Positions 27,929-35,484 of a stretch of 64,000 bases of DNA are shown here, piece by piece. Position numbers and translations under genes: made by a program. The first letter of the stretch is position 1; each line of letters begins with the position of its first letter. The notes under the pieces were generated by a model that searched no databases, was not told the DNA's origin, and saw nothing but the letters and a program-made list of their open reading frames with translations. This DNA is from Denitrobacterium detoxificans (GTDB lineage: Bacteria; Actinomycetota; Coriobacteriia; Coriobacteriales; Eggerthellaceae): contig NZ_CP011402.1 of the NCBI RefSeq assembly GCF_001643775.1, positions 1,892,432 through 1,956,431 of the forward strand. The letters run 5' to 3'.

Positions 27929-27984
27929 AATAGCCAGCAACGAGAGGAGGGGTATGAGGGGGTCTGGGGTGCCTCCCGCTGTCT
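27892..27984 (-). ncRNA. Candidate small RNA upstream of dnaE
   Basis: On the minus strand a promoter-like TTGCTT (28013-28018), 16-base spacer, TACTGT (27991-27996) is followed about 90 bases later by a strong intrinsic terminator: AGCCTCGCG pairs with CGCGGGGCT (27901-27928), then TCTTTTTTG. No minus-strand reading frame lies between. The predicted transcript of ~93 bases has a G-rich/C-rich inner half (GGGAGG ... CCTCCTCTC) that can pair. It was not recognised as SRP, 6S or tmRNA. The rest of the 453-base gap between dnaE and vsr shows nothing else. Confidence 0.35.
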
Positions 27985-28116
27985 GTGGTTACAGTATGCC
28001 CAAGCTTCCTTAAAGCAACCTTAAAGGTTTCCTAAAAAAGCTTTAGCCTTGCCCGCGAACGGCATTCATGTGAGCAAACGCCCAGGCGACAGCGCTCGCA
28101 GCGCAGGAATGCTATC

Positions 28117-28584
28117 ATGGCGCGCATGGTTTCTGAAGCCGTACATAACGTCATGGTCGCGAACAAGCGCGTAAACACCAAGCCCGAGCTGCTGGTGCGC
28201 CGCATGCTGCGCGAAATGGGCTGGTCGGGCTATCGTTGCGACTGGAAGAAATGCGTGGGTCACCCCGACATCGCCTACCCCGGCCGCAAGATTGCCATCT
28301 TTGTGCACGGCTGCTTCTGGCACCACCACGAGGGCTGCAAGCACGCCACCACGCCCAAGTCGAACCTCGACTACTGGAATGCAAAGTTCACGCGCAACCG
28401 CGAGCGCGACGAACGCGTGCGCGCCCAGCTAGAAGAAGAGGGCTGGCACGTCGTCGTTATTTGGGAATGCGAGCTGAAGAAGGACAAGCTGGAAGAAACC
28501 AAGCAGGCACTCCACGACGAGATTGAATACGCATTCGTCACGCTCGACGACGCAAACCAACCCGAAGAGCAGCCCCAAGAATAA
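28117..28584 (+). CDS. Vsr-family very short patch repair (T:G mismatch) endonuclease
   Basis: 155 residues. It contains KPELLVRRMLREMGWSGYR, GHPDIAYPGRKIAIFVHGC, FWHHHEGC and GWHVVVIWECEL, the conserved core, catalytic Asp and zinc-site Cys/His residues of Vsr nucleases. Vsr nicks next to T:G mismatches made by deamination of 5-methylcytosine and is usually encoded beside a C5 cytosine methyltransferase. None is in this window, so this is a solitary copy; it could also be a relative involved in phage defence. AGGA lies 7 bases before the ATG. Confidence 0.88.
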   Translation: MARMVSEAVHNVMVANKRVNTKPELLVRRMLREMGWSGYRCDWKKCVGHPDIAYPGRKIAIFVHGCFWHHHEGCKHATTPKSNLDYWNAKFTRNRERDERVRAQLEEEGWHVVVIWECELKKDKLEETKQALHDEIEYAFVTLDDANQPEEQPQE

Positions 28585-28585
28585 C

Positions 28586-28619
28586 GAAGGGCCATCCGGT
28601 TCGCACCGAACAGCCCTTC
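28586..28619. terminator. Bidirectional-type hairpin between vsr and the ACT gene
   Basis: GAAGGGC and GCCCTTC form the outer stem, with an inner CGGT/ACCG pairing. It sits between convergent genes, 2 bases after the vsr stop; the T run is weak on both sides. Confidence 0.55.
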
Positions 28620-28646
28620 CTTCAGCAATTCCAACTGCGCAATGCG

Positions 28647-29075
28647 CTACAGCAGATCCTCCTGGGTAAGCGGCTTGAAGCCCGCTTCTTCCAGCGCCTT
28701 GGCCGCTTGTTCGGCTTCCTTCGTGCCGGCAATCTTCAGCACGTCGACGGCCTTGTCGCCATTCACGGAGAAGCAGTAGCCATACTCGATGTTCAGGCCC
28801 ATCTTCGCCAGCGTATCGAGAAGGCTGGCAAGCCCGCCGGGATGGTTCGGCACCTCAATGGCACTCACCTTGGTAACGAGCGCACGGAAGTCATTCTCAC
28901 GCAGCACGTCCGCCGCACGTTCGGGTTCGTTGCAGATAATGCGCACCAAGCCATAGTCAGCCGTATCGGCGATGGTAAGCGCGCTCATGTTAATGCCCGC
29001 AGCGCCCAGCGTGCGCACCAGAGCATCCAAGCGACCCTCGGAGTTCTCGAGGAAAACGGTAAGCTGATCGATCAT
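28647..29075 (-). CDS. Tandem ACT-domain protein
   Basis: 142 residues with two ACT domains (MIDQLTVFLENSEGRLDAL at 1-19, and EVPNHPGGLASLLDTLAKMG in the second half). ACT domains bind amino acids or small aromatic ligands allosterically. The ATG overlaps the phenylacetate-CoA ligase stop by one base. ACT proteins of this type commonly accompany PaaK in anaerobes, so a regulatory or sensing role for aryl-acid metabolism is likely by context. Confidence 0.85.
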   Translation of the reverse strand: MIDQLTVFLENSEGRLDALVRTLGAAGINMSALTIADTADYGLVRIICNEPERAADVLRENDFRALVTKVSAIEVPNHPGGLASLLDTLAKMGLNIEYGYCFSVNGDKAVDVLKIAGTKEAEQAAKALEEAGFKPLTQEDLL

Positions 29076-30382
29076 TAGCGAATCCCCTCTCGTTTGTCGA
29101 TGACACGCTTGGCCTTGCCCTCGCTGCGCGGAATGCTCTTCGGCTCCACGATGCGCACCTGCACGGCCACGGCCAGGGCCTTCTTCAGTTCGGACTGAAT
29201 GCTACGCTGCACGCGTTCCAGCGCGGCAATCTCGTCGAAGTCGAAATCGGCTGCCGGTTCCACCTTCAACGTTACCACGTCCATGGAACCCTTGCGCGTG
29301 AGCTCGATAACGTACCAGCTGCTTACCTGCGGGAACGTACGCATAACGTCTTCAATCTGGCTGGGGAACACGTTCACGCCGCGAATGACGAGCATGTCGT
29401 CGGTGCGACCATGCAGGCGGTCGATGCGACGGTGCGTGCGACCGCATGCGCACTCTCCCGGAATGATGCGCGTGATGTCGCGCGTGCGATAACGCACCAC
29501 AGGCGACGCCTCGCGGTCGAGCGTAGTGATGACCAGCTCGCCCCATTCGCCGTCGGGCAGAACCTCACCCGTTTCAGGGTTGATGATTTCGCAGTAGAAG
29601 TGGTCTTCCGCAATGTGCAGGCCGTTCTGCTCGAGGCATTCAACGGCCACGCCCGGGCCCATCGTCTCGGTAAGGCCATACACGTCGAGCACCTTGTAGT
29701 TCAGCTTGCGCTCCAGTTCAGCGCGGAAGTTATCGCTGAAGGGCTCGGCACCGTGAATGCCCGCACGCAGCGTGAATTCCTTGGCCGGGTCGATGCCCAT
29801 TTCGATAGCCGTATCGGCAATGTGCATGGCATAGCTGGGCGTGCACGCCAGAATGGTAGACCCCATCTCGCGCAGAATGCGAATCTGACGCTCGGTCTGC
29901 CCTGCCGACATGGGGATGGTGGTGCAGCCCGCAGCGATGCCGCCATAATGAGCGCCCAAGCCACCCGTGAACAGGCCATAGCCATAGCATACGTGGAATA
30001 CGTCATCGGGCGTGCCGTCGGCATAACGAATGCCACGCGCAAAGCAATCGGCCCAAATCTGAAGGTCGTGCTCGGTATAGGCGCCTACGGTCGCCACGCC
30101 CGTGGTACCGCTGGACATGTGAATCTCGCGCACCTCGCTCTGGGGCACGGCCAGCATGCCATACGGATAGGCATCGCGCAGATCCTGCTTGGTTACAAAC
30201 GGAGCCTTCTGCAAGTCCTCGAGCGACTGCACGGCATACGGATCGAAGCCTGCGTCGTCAAACGACTGCTTATAAAAGGGAATGTGCTCGTAACAGTTGA
30301 TGACGGTCTGCTTGATGCCCTCGATCTGAATCTGTTCGATCTTTTCGTGGGGCATCGTCAGGATATCCTGTTGTTCGGACAT
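29075..30382 (-). CDS. paaK: Phenylacetate-CoA ligase (aryl-acid activating)
   Basis: 435 residues, AMP-forming adenylate family. MSSGTTGVATVGAYTEHDL is the phosphate-binding loop, YGLTETMGPGVAVEC and YRTRDITRI are further core motifs, and RSEGKAKRVIDKR holds the C-terminal lysine. It forms phenylacetyl-CoA (or an indoleacetyl or related aryl-CoA) from acid, ATP and CoA. AGGAAGGA precedes the ATG at 30382; the frame is open to 30460 but the extra residues are not family-like. In gut anaerobes this enzyme is usually tied to aromatic amino acid fermentation; the exact substrate is not shown. Confidence 0.9.
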   Translation of the reverse strand: MSEQQDILTMPHEKIEQIQIEGIKQTVINCYEHIPFYKQSFDDAGFDPYAVQSLEDLQKAPFVTKQDLRDAYPYGMLAVPQSEVREIHMSSGTTGVATVGAYTEHDLQIWADCFARGIRYADGTPDDVFHVCYGYGLFTGGLGAHYGGIAAGCTTIPMSAGQTERQIRILREMGSTILACTPSYAMHIADTAIEMGIDPAKEFTLRAGIHGAEPFSDNFRAELERKLNYKVLDVYGLTETMGPGVAVECLEQNGLHIAEDHFYCEIINPETGEVLPDGEWGELVITTLDREASPVVRYRTRDITRIIPGECACGRTHRRIDRLHGRTDDMLVIRGVNVFPSQIEDVMRTFPQVSSWYVIELTRKGSMDVVTLKVEPAADFDFDEIAALERVQRSIQSELKKALAVAVQVRIVEPKSIPRSEGKAKRVIDKREGIR

Positions 30383-30502
30383 GCGATTCCTTCCTTGCCC
30401 AATTCGCGCCTGCCCATGCAGGCACTCCACTCGAATAGAGCATATCCTAGCGCATTGCACTCCAGCGCGCGATAGTGAACCAGAAGAAATCGGGGAAATG
30501 GC

Positions 30503-31429
30503 CTAGGAAAAGTTCATGTTCTGAAAGCGATCGGACATGAACTCGTCGGTATAGTTCTGATCGATCCACACGTCGAAGCCCGTTGCGGGAGGAATGCCAT
30601 CGTGACGTTCGGCAACGCGGTTGAAACACGACAGCGTCATGAAGACGTCGAGCGCCAAATAGACACCCAGCAGCGACACGAGTATCACGCGACGGGGCGT
30701 AGTGGGCTCGCCAATGATGAACAGCAATTCGGGCATGATGCACACATACCACACCAGGCCCAACGCACCCCAGAACACTAGAAACGGCACGGCCACCCAC
30801 TGCGTTATGGCACCCGGTACATTCGAGTAATCCCACGAAGAGGCGTGCATAAACGTGCTCATAGACCAACCGGTGATCTGCTCAAGCAAGCCACCCACCA
30901 CCAACGCCACCAAAAACACCTGCCATGGAGCGCAGTGCTTACGGCGCATATAGAACGTGATAACGGTAAGCAACGTGGCGCCTACGCCATACAAAGGAGA
31001 GAACGGACCCCACACCAAGCCCACGCGACTTTGCGTAAGCCCAGCCGTGACGAACATCCACGTCTCTTCCAGGAAAAGACCCAGAACGCTACCCACAAAG
31101 AACAGCAAGACTATCTGATACCAGCCAATGTGCAGCTTGTCGAGGAAGTCTTCGCGACGTTCAATATGCGCAGCACGCACTTTCGCACGCTGCACGCGCG
31201 TAAGGTGTGGTTTCTTCTTGCTCACGTGAGGCATGGAGAGCTTGCGCTCATCACGCCATTTCTGCGCATCGTCGATGGCCTGACGCACGTCGTCGCTCAG
31301 ACGCTGCTCTTCCACCAGGTGGCGAATGGTACGGCCAAAACCCGAACGCACCACAAGCACGCGAATGCCGTAGATGACACCCCCGATGACCACAATAAGA
31401 GCAAACAAAGTTGCGATTAAAACGAGCAA
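30503..31429 (-). CDS. CmpB-type (putative ABC transporter type IV) membrane protein
   Basis: 308 residues. One N-terminal membrane segment is followed by a charged cytoplasmic region (~25-105), then five or six membrane segments with FFVGSVLGLFLEETWMFV, GLVWGPFSPLYGVGA and GLLEQITGWSM. These motifs are typical of the PF06541 putative ABC-transporter type IV family of unknown function. The start is TTG at 31429, supported by GGGGAG six bases upstream. It is divergent from the metallo-hydrolase gene with only 52 bases between. Confidence 0.75.
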   Translation of the reverse strand: MLVLIATLFALIVVIGGVIYGIRVLVVRSGFGRTIRHLVEEQRLSDDVRQAIDDAQKWRDERKLSMPHVSKKKPHLTRVQRAKVRAAHIERREDFLDKLHIGWYQIVLLFFVGSVLGLFLEETWMFVTAGLTQSRVGLVWGPFSPLYGVGATLLTVITFYMRRKHCAPWQVFLVALVVGGLLEQITGWSMSTFMHASSWDYSNVPGAITQWVAVPFLVFWGALGLVWYVCIMPELLFIIGEPTTPRRVILVSLLGVYLALDVFMTLSCFNRVAERHDGIPPATGFDVWIDQNYTDEFMSDRFQNMNFS

Positions 31430-31465
31430 GCCGGACTCCCCTTCTTACGGTTGCGCACAGGGTCA

Positions 31466-31474
31466 TGATACCCT
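31466..31474 (+). promoter_or_regulatory. Extended -10 promoter giving a probably leaderless mRNA
   Basis: TGATACCCT (31466-31474) fits TGn-TAnnnT. The ATG of the metallo-hydrolase begins 8 bases after its last base, where transcription would start, and no ribosome site precedes the ATG. The same TGATACCCTAT string occurs upstream of the zinc-ribbon gene near 62.6 kb. Confidence 0.4.
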
Positions 31475-31481
31475 ATGCCGC

Positions 31482-32285
31482 ATGAGTTTATTTGCACTGC
31501 ATATTCTGGCCAGCGGCAGCAAGGGCAACGCGGCCATCGTAGAAGACACTTCAACGGGCATGGGCGTGCTCATCGATTGCGGCATTAGCGGCAAGGCGCT
31601 CATCGAGCGCAGCGAACAATGCGGATTCGACCCATGCAAGCTTCAAGCGGTCCTCATTACGCACGAACATACCGACCATATCAGCGGACTAGGCGTCTGC
31701 CTGCGGAAACTCGCAAAAAGCGGCGTAAACCCCACGGTATTTGCGCAACAGGCATCCATTGACGGCAGCAACACGCTGCGCGAGCTCGCGAACAACCACG
31801 ACTTCCGTACGTTCAAGGCAACCGAAGACGACTTTGTCCTGGCCGGCATGCGCATCACACCCTTCCCCACCTCGCACGACGCCATGGGATCATGCGGATT
31901 CCGCTTCGAAACCGAAACGGACGCGCTGGGTTTCATGACCGATACGGGCATCGTGACGGGAGAAGCGCACGAAGCGCTGCGCGACGTTCGTCTGCTGGGA
32001 CTGGAAAGCAATCACGACCCGGCCATGTTGCGAGCCTGCGCGTATCCTGCCTACGTGAAGGCGCGCATCGCGGGCGACGGAGGGCACCTTTCGAACGAGC
32101 AATCGGCCGCCGAACTTGCCGAGTTGCTAAGCGACAGGCTCGAGCATGTTGCCGCCCTGCACATCTCGCAAAATTCCAACGACTACCGCATGCCCGGCGA
32201 AACGCTGCGTGCAGCTGTAACGCGCGCCAGCCACCCCGCCAACGTACACGTGGCCTACCAAAGCAAGCCCATCACCATTCGCTAA
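31482..32285 (+). CDS. YycJ/WalJ-type MBL-fold metallo-hydrolase
   Basis: 267 residues. It starts MSLFALHILASGSKGNAA, the conserved opening of YycJ-like enzymes. The zinc motif THEHTDHISG, then TSHDAMGSCGF, LESNHD and GGHLSNEQSA are all present. Relatives are 5'-3' DNA exonucleases or are linked to cell-wall/two-component control in Firmicutes; the reaction here is not established. No Shine-Dalgarno sequence precedes the ATG. The stop overlaps the convergent LysR gene's stop by four bases. Confidence 0.85.
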   Translation: MSLFALHILASGSKGNAAIVEDTSTGMGVLIDCGISGKALIERSEQCGFDPCKLQAVLITHEHTDHISGLGVCLRKLAKSGVNPTVFAQQASIDGSNTLRELANNHDFRTFKATEDDFVLAGMRITPFPTSHDAMGSCGFRFETETDALGFMTDTGIVTGEAHEALRDVRLLGLESNHDPAMLRACAYPAYVKARIAGDGGHLSNEQSAAELAELLSDRLEHVAALHISQNSNDYRMPGETLRAAVTRASHPANVHVAYQSKPITIR

Positions 32286-33175
32286 GCACACTGCGGCCAT
32301 ACCCAGCCGCGCGCGAAATCGACGAACGAGCTTCCCACCGAGGACACGCGCGCCTTATTCCACGCCACGCCATACCGCATATGCGTCGCCAAATCGGAAA
32401 ACGGAACAGATGCGATGCCCGTATACTCGCGGCAAAACGTCTGCGGCATGCACGTAATGCCGCACCCCGCATGCACCAGCGAAATCGTCGCCTCGTGATG
32501 ATTACCCCGCACCACCTTATCAGTATGAATGCCAATGCGCTCAAATGCAGCATAAAGTTTTCTAAAGAATCGGGGAGACGTTTCGGGGCTGAACAGCATC
32601 ATGGGTTCATCTACGATATCCATGACCGAAACCGTATCCCTGCCCGCAAGCGGATGCGAAGGCGGCATGACCACGCATACGCACTCTTCGAACAGAGGAT
32701 CAGCCAGAATAGCAGACTGACCCTCGATTTCCGAAAGCTCCATGAATGCCACGTCGAGCTTGCCATCGTCAAGGCGCTTCATTAGGTTATTCCAGGTATC
32801 AATTTCGATATCCACTTCCACGTTTGGATTCTGCCCACGGTACGCACGCACCATGTCGGGCACACCCGCCCAGCTCACCGGACCATGAAATCCTATGCGC
32901 AGCAGACCGCCCATGTGATCGCCCTCAAGAGCGATGGCGCGTCGCGCGGCATCGTACTCGTCGATTATGCGAGAAAAACGCTCAAACGCAACCTGCCCCG
33001 CAGGCGTAAGCGAGATGGTTCTCCCCCTGCGGAGCAACTGCGTACCCATTTCCGACTCAAGCGCTTTCATCTGAGCAGACATGGCCGGCTGCGTGATGAA
33101 CTGCTCGTGCGACGCCTTCGACAGACTTTGGGTCTGCGCAACGGACACGAAGCATCGCATGCGAAAGATATCCAT
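32282..33175 (-). CDS. LysR-family transcription regulator
   Basis: 297 residues. An N-terminal winged helix-turn-helix (MDIFRMRCFVSVAQTQSLSK, ITQPAMSAQMKALESEMGTQLL) is followed by a LysR effector-binding domain (~90-295). AAAGGTG precedes the ATG at 33175. It lies 112 bases downstream of the flavin reductase gene on the same strand and may control it; this is inferred from position only. Confidence 0.88.
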   Translation of the reverse strand: MDIFRMRCFVSVAQTQSLSKASHEQFITQPAMSAQMKALESEMGTQLLRRGRTISLTPAGQVAFERFSRIIDEYDAARRAIALEGDHMGGLLRIGFHGPVSWAGVPDMVRAYRGQNPNVEVDIEIDTWNNLMKRLDDGKLDVAFMELSEIEGQSAILADPLFEECVCVVMPPSHPLAGRDTVSVMDIVDEPMMLFSPETSPRFFRKLYAAFERIGIHTDKVVRGNHHEATISLVHAGCGITCMPQTFCREYTGIASVPFSDLATHMRYGVAWNKARVSSVGSSFVDFARGWVWPQCA

Positions 33176-33287
33176 AAAAGCACCTTTCCATAACAAGACG
33201 GCGACGCCCTGCAGAAAGCGTCACCGTCCCTATCATCAAGCCGACCGGGAGGGGAAGGTCAGCACATGATGGTATACCAAATATGCT

Positions 33288-34883
33288 CTATGCATTAGCA
33301 ATGAACTCTGCCGCCAAGCGTCCGCCCGTGGCACACCAACCCTGCTCGGCACCAGCCATCACGTCAACGTCATAGCAGAAGCCCGTATAGCTGCTGGCAT
33401 CGGTGCCCAGTGCAAACAGATGCGGAATGGGCTGCTTGTCGACGTCGAGCACACGTAGGTACTCATCGACATCCAAGCCACCAACGCTCGTGAAGATGGC
33501 GCGCTGAATGTGAGCGCCATAGAACGGCGGCGTAGCCAACGGCGCGAAATGAGTCGTGCCGTACACGGGGTCGGCGCCTGCCGCAGCACAATCGTTGTAT
33601 TCCTTCACCGTTGCGGCCAGCTGCTCGGGATCAAGTTCGAGCTTCTGGGCCAACTCTTCGATCGTATCGGCGCGGAACACATTACCAGCGGCAATGTTTT
33701 CCTCTACGGCCTGGCGACCGCCCTGAATGGGCTCGCCCGCGACATGGCCCACAGACACAAGACCAATGGTCATGCCCACATCGCACAGCTGGTCCAGGTA
33801 TGCCTGGTCCATAATCGTATAGCACGCTTCCTGCGCCACGATGGCATTCGACGCGGCGGAAAAGTCGGCACACATTTCCTCGTTGAAGAAGCGTTTGGCC
33901 TGCTCGTTTACGCGCATGGCAGGCTGCCAGGAAAACACCCAGTTAGCGGGCTCTTCGAACTCCGAGCATCCGGGGATGCGCGTGGAGCCATACATGAGGT
34001 TTGACGGATTGCGAAGCACGCCGCCCACCTGCCGGGCCATGGTAATGCCATCGCCATCGCGACCAGCAGCGCCCCAGTTCCAGATCTTGTCGTAATCGGC
34101 ATGGCAGAATTCCTCCACCAGGTCCTTATTGTTGCTGTAGCCGCCTGTGGCCAAAATGACGTTCTGCGCCTTCAACGCGTATTCCTTCTTGGCTTCCTGG
34201 AAATACACACCGGCAACTTCGTCGTTTTCCACGATAAGCCCCGTGGCGGGAGCTTCCTTGCGCACGTCTACGCCCAGCTTCTGAGCGAGCTCCACCATGG
34301 GATTGATAAGGCCCTTCTGCACACGCTCCACGTTACCCTGCGCGTCGGCCAGCAAGTGCCAACTGGGATACGAGTTTGGCGACACCACCGTGGCCTGATA
34401 GAAGTTGATACCACATTCGTCGTGCAACCAATCGATCGTGGCGCCCGAATTATCGATATAGCGATGAAGAACGGCACTGTTGGCGGCCCAGTGATGGTAT
34501 TCCTGCGTACGCAGGAACACTTCGTTCGTATCGAACTGCAGGCCCTGCTCACGATGCATGTACGAATTCACAGCGCCCAGGCCCTCGGCGTAGCCCGAAG
34601 AACCGCCATACACGGCATTCTTTTCGAGCATGACCACCTTGAGGCCCAGCTGAGCCGCGCGAACAGCAGCGCAGCAACCTGCCGTACCCGAACCAACGAC
34701 AACCAGATCGCACGTAAGCGTTTCAGACGGATTGTGTTCGCTCTTCACAGCAGAGGACGTATCGCCACTTGAAGTGCTCTCGTCCTTCTGGGTCTTTGCA
34801 GGCGCGCAGCCCGTCATGGCAGCGGCCATAGCTCCACCGGCAACCATAGCGCCAGCAAGAAAATTCCTGCGAGTAAGTTCCAT
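33288..34883 (-). CDS. Tat-exported FAD-dependent reductase lipoprotein (fumarate reductase-like)
   Basis: 531 residues. The twin-arginine motif LTRRNFLAG and lipobox MTGC (Cys26) predict an exported lipoprotein. A Rossmann FAD motif, LVVVGSGTAGCCAA, starts near residue 60, with VMLEKNAVYGGSSG next, as in the fumarate/urocanate-reductase flavoproteins expanded in Eggerthellaceae. The C-terminal FAD motif is GFCYDVDVMAGAEQG rather than the GANRLGGN of fumarate reductases, so the substrate arginine of that loop is absent. Probably reduces another acceptor. No heme-binding CxxCH is present, so electrons must come from a partner. The ATG at 34883 has GGAGG 5 bases upstream. Confidence 0.88.
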   Translation of the reverse strand: MELTRRNFLAGAMVAGGAMAAAMTGCAPAKTQKDESTSSGDTSSAVKSEHNPSETLTCDLVVVGSGTAGCCAAVRAAQLGLKVVMLEKNAVYGGSSGYAEGLGAVNSYMHREQGLQFDTNEVFLRTQEYHHWAANSAVLHRYIDNSGATIDWLHDECGINFYQATVVSPNSYPSWHLLADAQGNVERVQKGLINPMVELAQKLGVDVRKEAPATGLIVENDEVAGVYFQEAKKEYALKAQNVILATGGYSNNKDLVEEFCHADYDKIWNWGAAGRDGDGITMARQVGGVLRNPSNLMYGSTRIPGCSEFEEPANWVFSWQPAMRVNEQAKRFFNEEMCADFSAASNAIVAQEACYTIMDQAYLDQLCDVGMTIGLVSVGHVAGEPIQGGRQAVEENIAAGNVFRADTIEELAQKLELDPEQLAATVKEYNDCAAAGADPVYGTTHFAPLATPPFYGAHIQRAIFTSVGGLDVDEYLRVLDVDKQPIPHLFALGTDASSYTGFCYDVDVMAGAEQGWCATGGRLAAEFIANA

Positions 34884-35028
34884 TCTTTCCTCCATTCCAA
34901 AACCGGGCCTCCCGTATGACCCCGGATGGAACTAGCGTAGGTTTGCCATGCGCCAGAAGCAATTTGCAATGGATTATGCAGGCATAAACGAGGGTAATAT
35001 AACCAGCTCAGAGGCTTATAGACAGAAA

Positions 35029-35053
35029 AAGGCTCCGCTGTGTGCGGAGCCTT
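35029..35053 (-). terminator. Terminator of ybjQ
   Basis: AAGGCTCCGC and GCGGAGCCTT form a 10-bp stem with a 5-base loop; on the minus strand it is followed by TTTC after the terminal TT of the stem. It lies 27 bases after the stop. Confidence 0.85.
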
Positions 35054-35080
35054 ATGCCATGCGATATGTCTGAGTTATGC

Positions 35081-35392
35081 CTAGGAAAGACGCACGGCAG
35101 TGCCATACGCGAGCATTTCCTGCGTGCCCTCCATGACAGTCGAGCCAGCGTAACGCATGGCCACGATGCCATTGGCGCCCAGGGCTTCCGCCTCTTGAAT
35201 CATACGCTGCTCGGCAATGGCGCGACCCTCGTTCATCATGTCGGTGTAGCTCTTGATTTCGCCACCTGCAATGCTCTTGAAGCCAGCCATAACATCGCGA
35301 CCAATGTGCTTCGAGGTGACAACATTACCGCGTACGAGGCCCAGGACCTCCATCTGACGGCCGGGAACGGAATCGCAAGTGGTGATAAACAT
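35081..35392 (-). CDS. YbjQ/UPF0145 family protein
   Basis: 103 residues, a small pentameric alpha/beta fold (YbjQ, sometimes called heavy-metal-binding). GLVRGNVVTSKHIGRDVMAG, MMNEGRAIAEQRMIQEAEAL and GANGIVAMRY are family signatures. The function is unknown. It follows the heme operon on the same strand with a 92-base gap and has its own terminator. Confidence 0.88.
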   Translation of the reverse strand: MFITTCDSVPGRQMEVLGLVRGNVVTSKHIGRDVMAGFKSIAGGEIKSYTDMMNEGRAIAEQRMIQEAEALGANGIVAMRYAGSTVMEGTQEMLAYGTAVRLS

Positions 35393-35484
35393 ATTGAACT
35401 CCCTTTCTCAGAACGACCAATGGCACCATTTTAGTGAAAGGGCCAGACCGGAGCCGTATAACGTTCACAGACGAGACCAAAACG

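Noticed and set aside
27735-28013. Small plus-strand frames between dnaE and vsr
   Set aside because: No ribosome site with good spacing, no recognisable family, and they cross the terminator of the candidate RNA.
28597-28612. GGTTCGCACC as a tRNA T-loop
   Set aside because: It is the inner loop of the vsr/ACT terminator hairpin and has no tRNA context.
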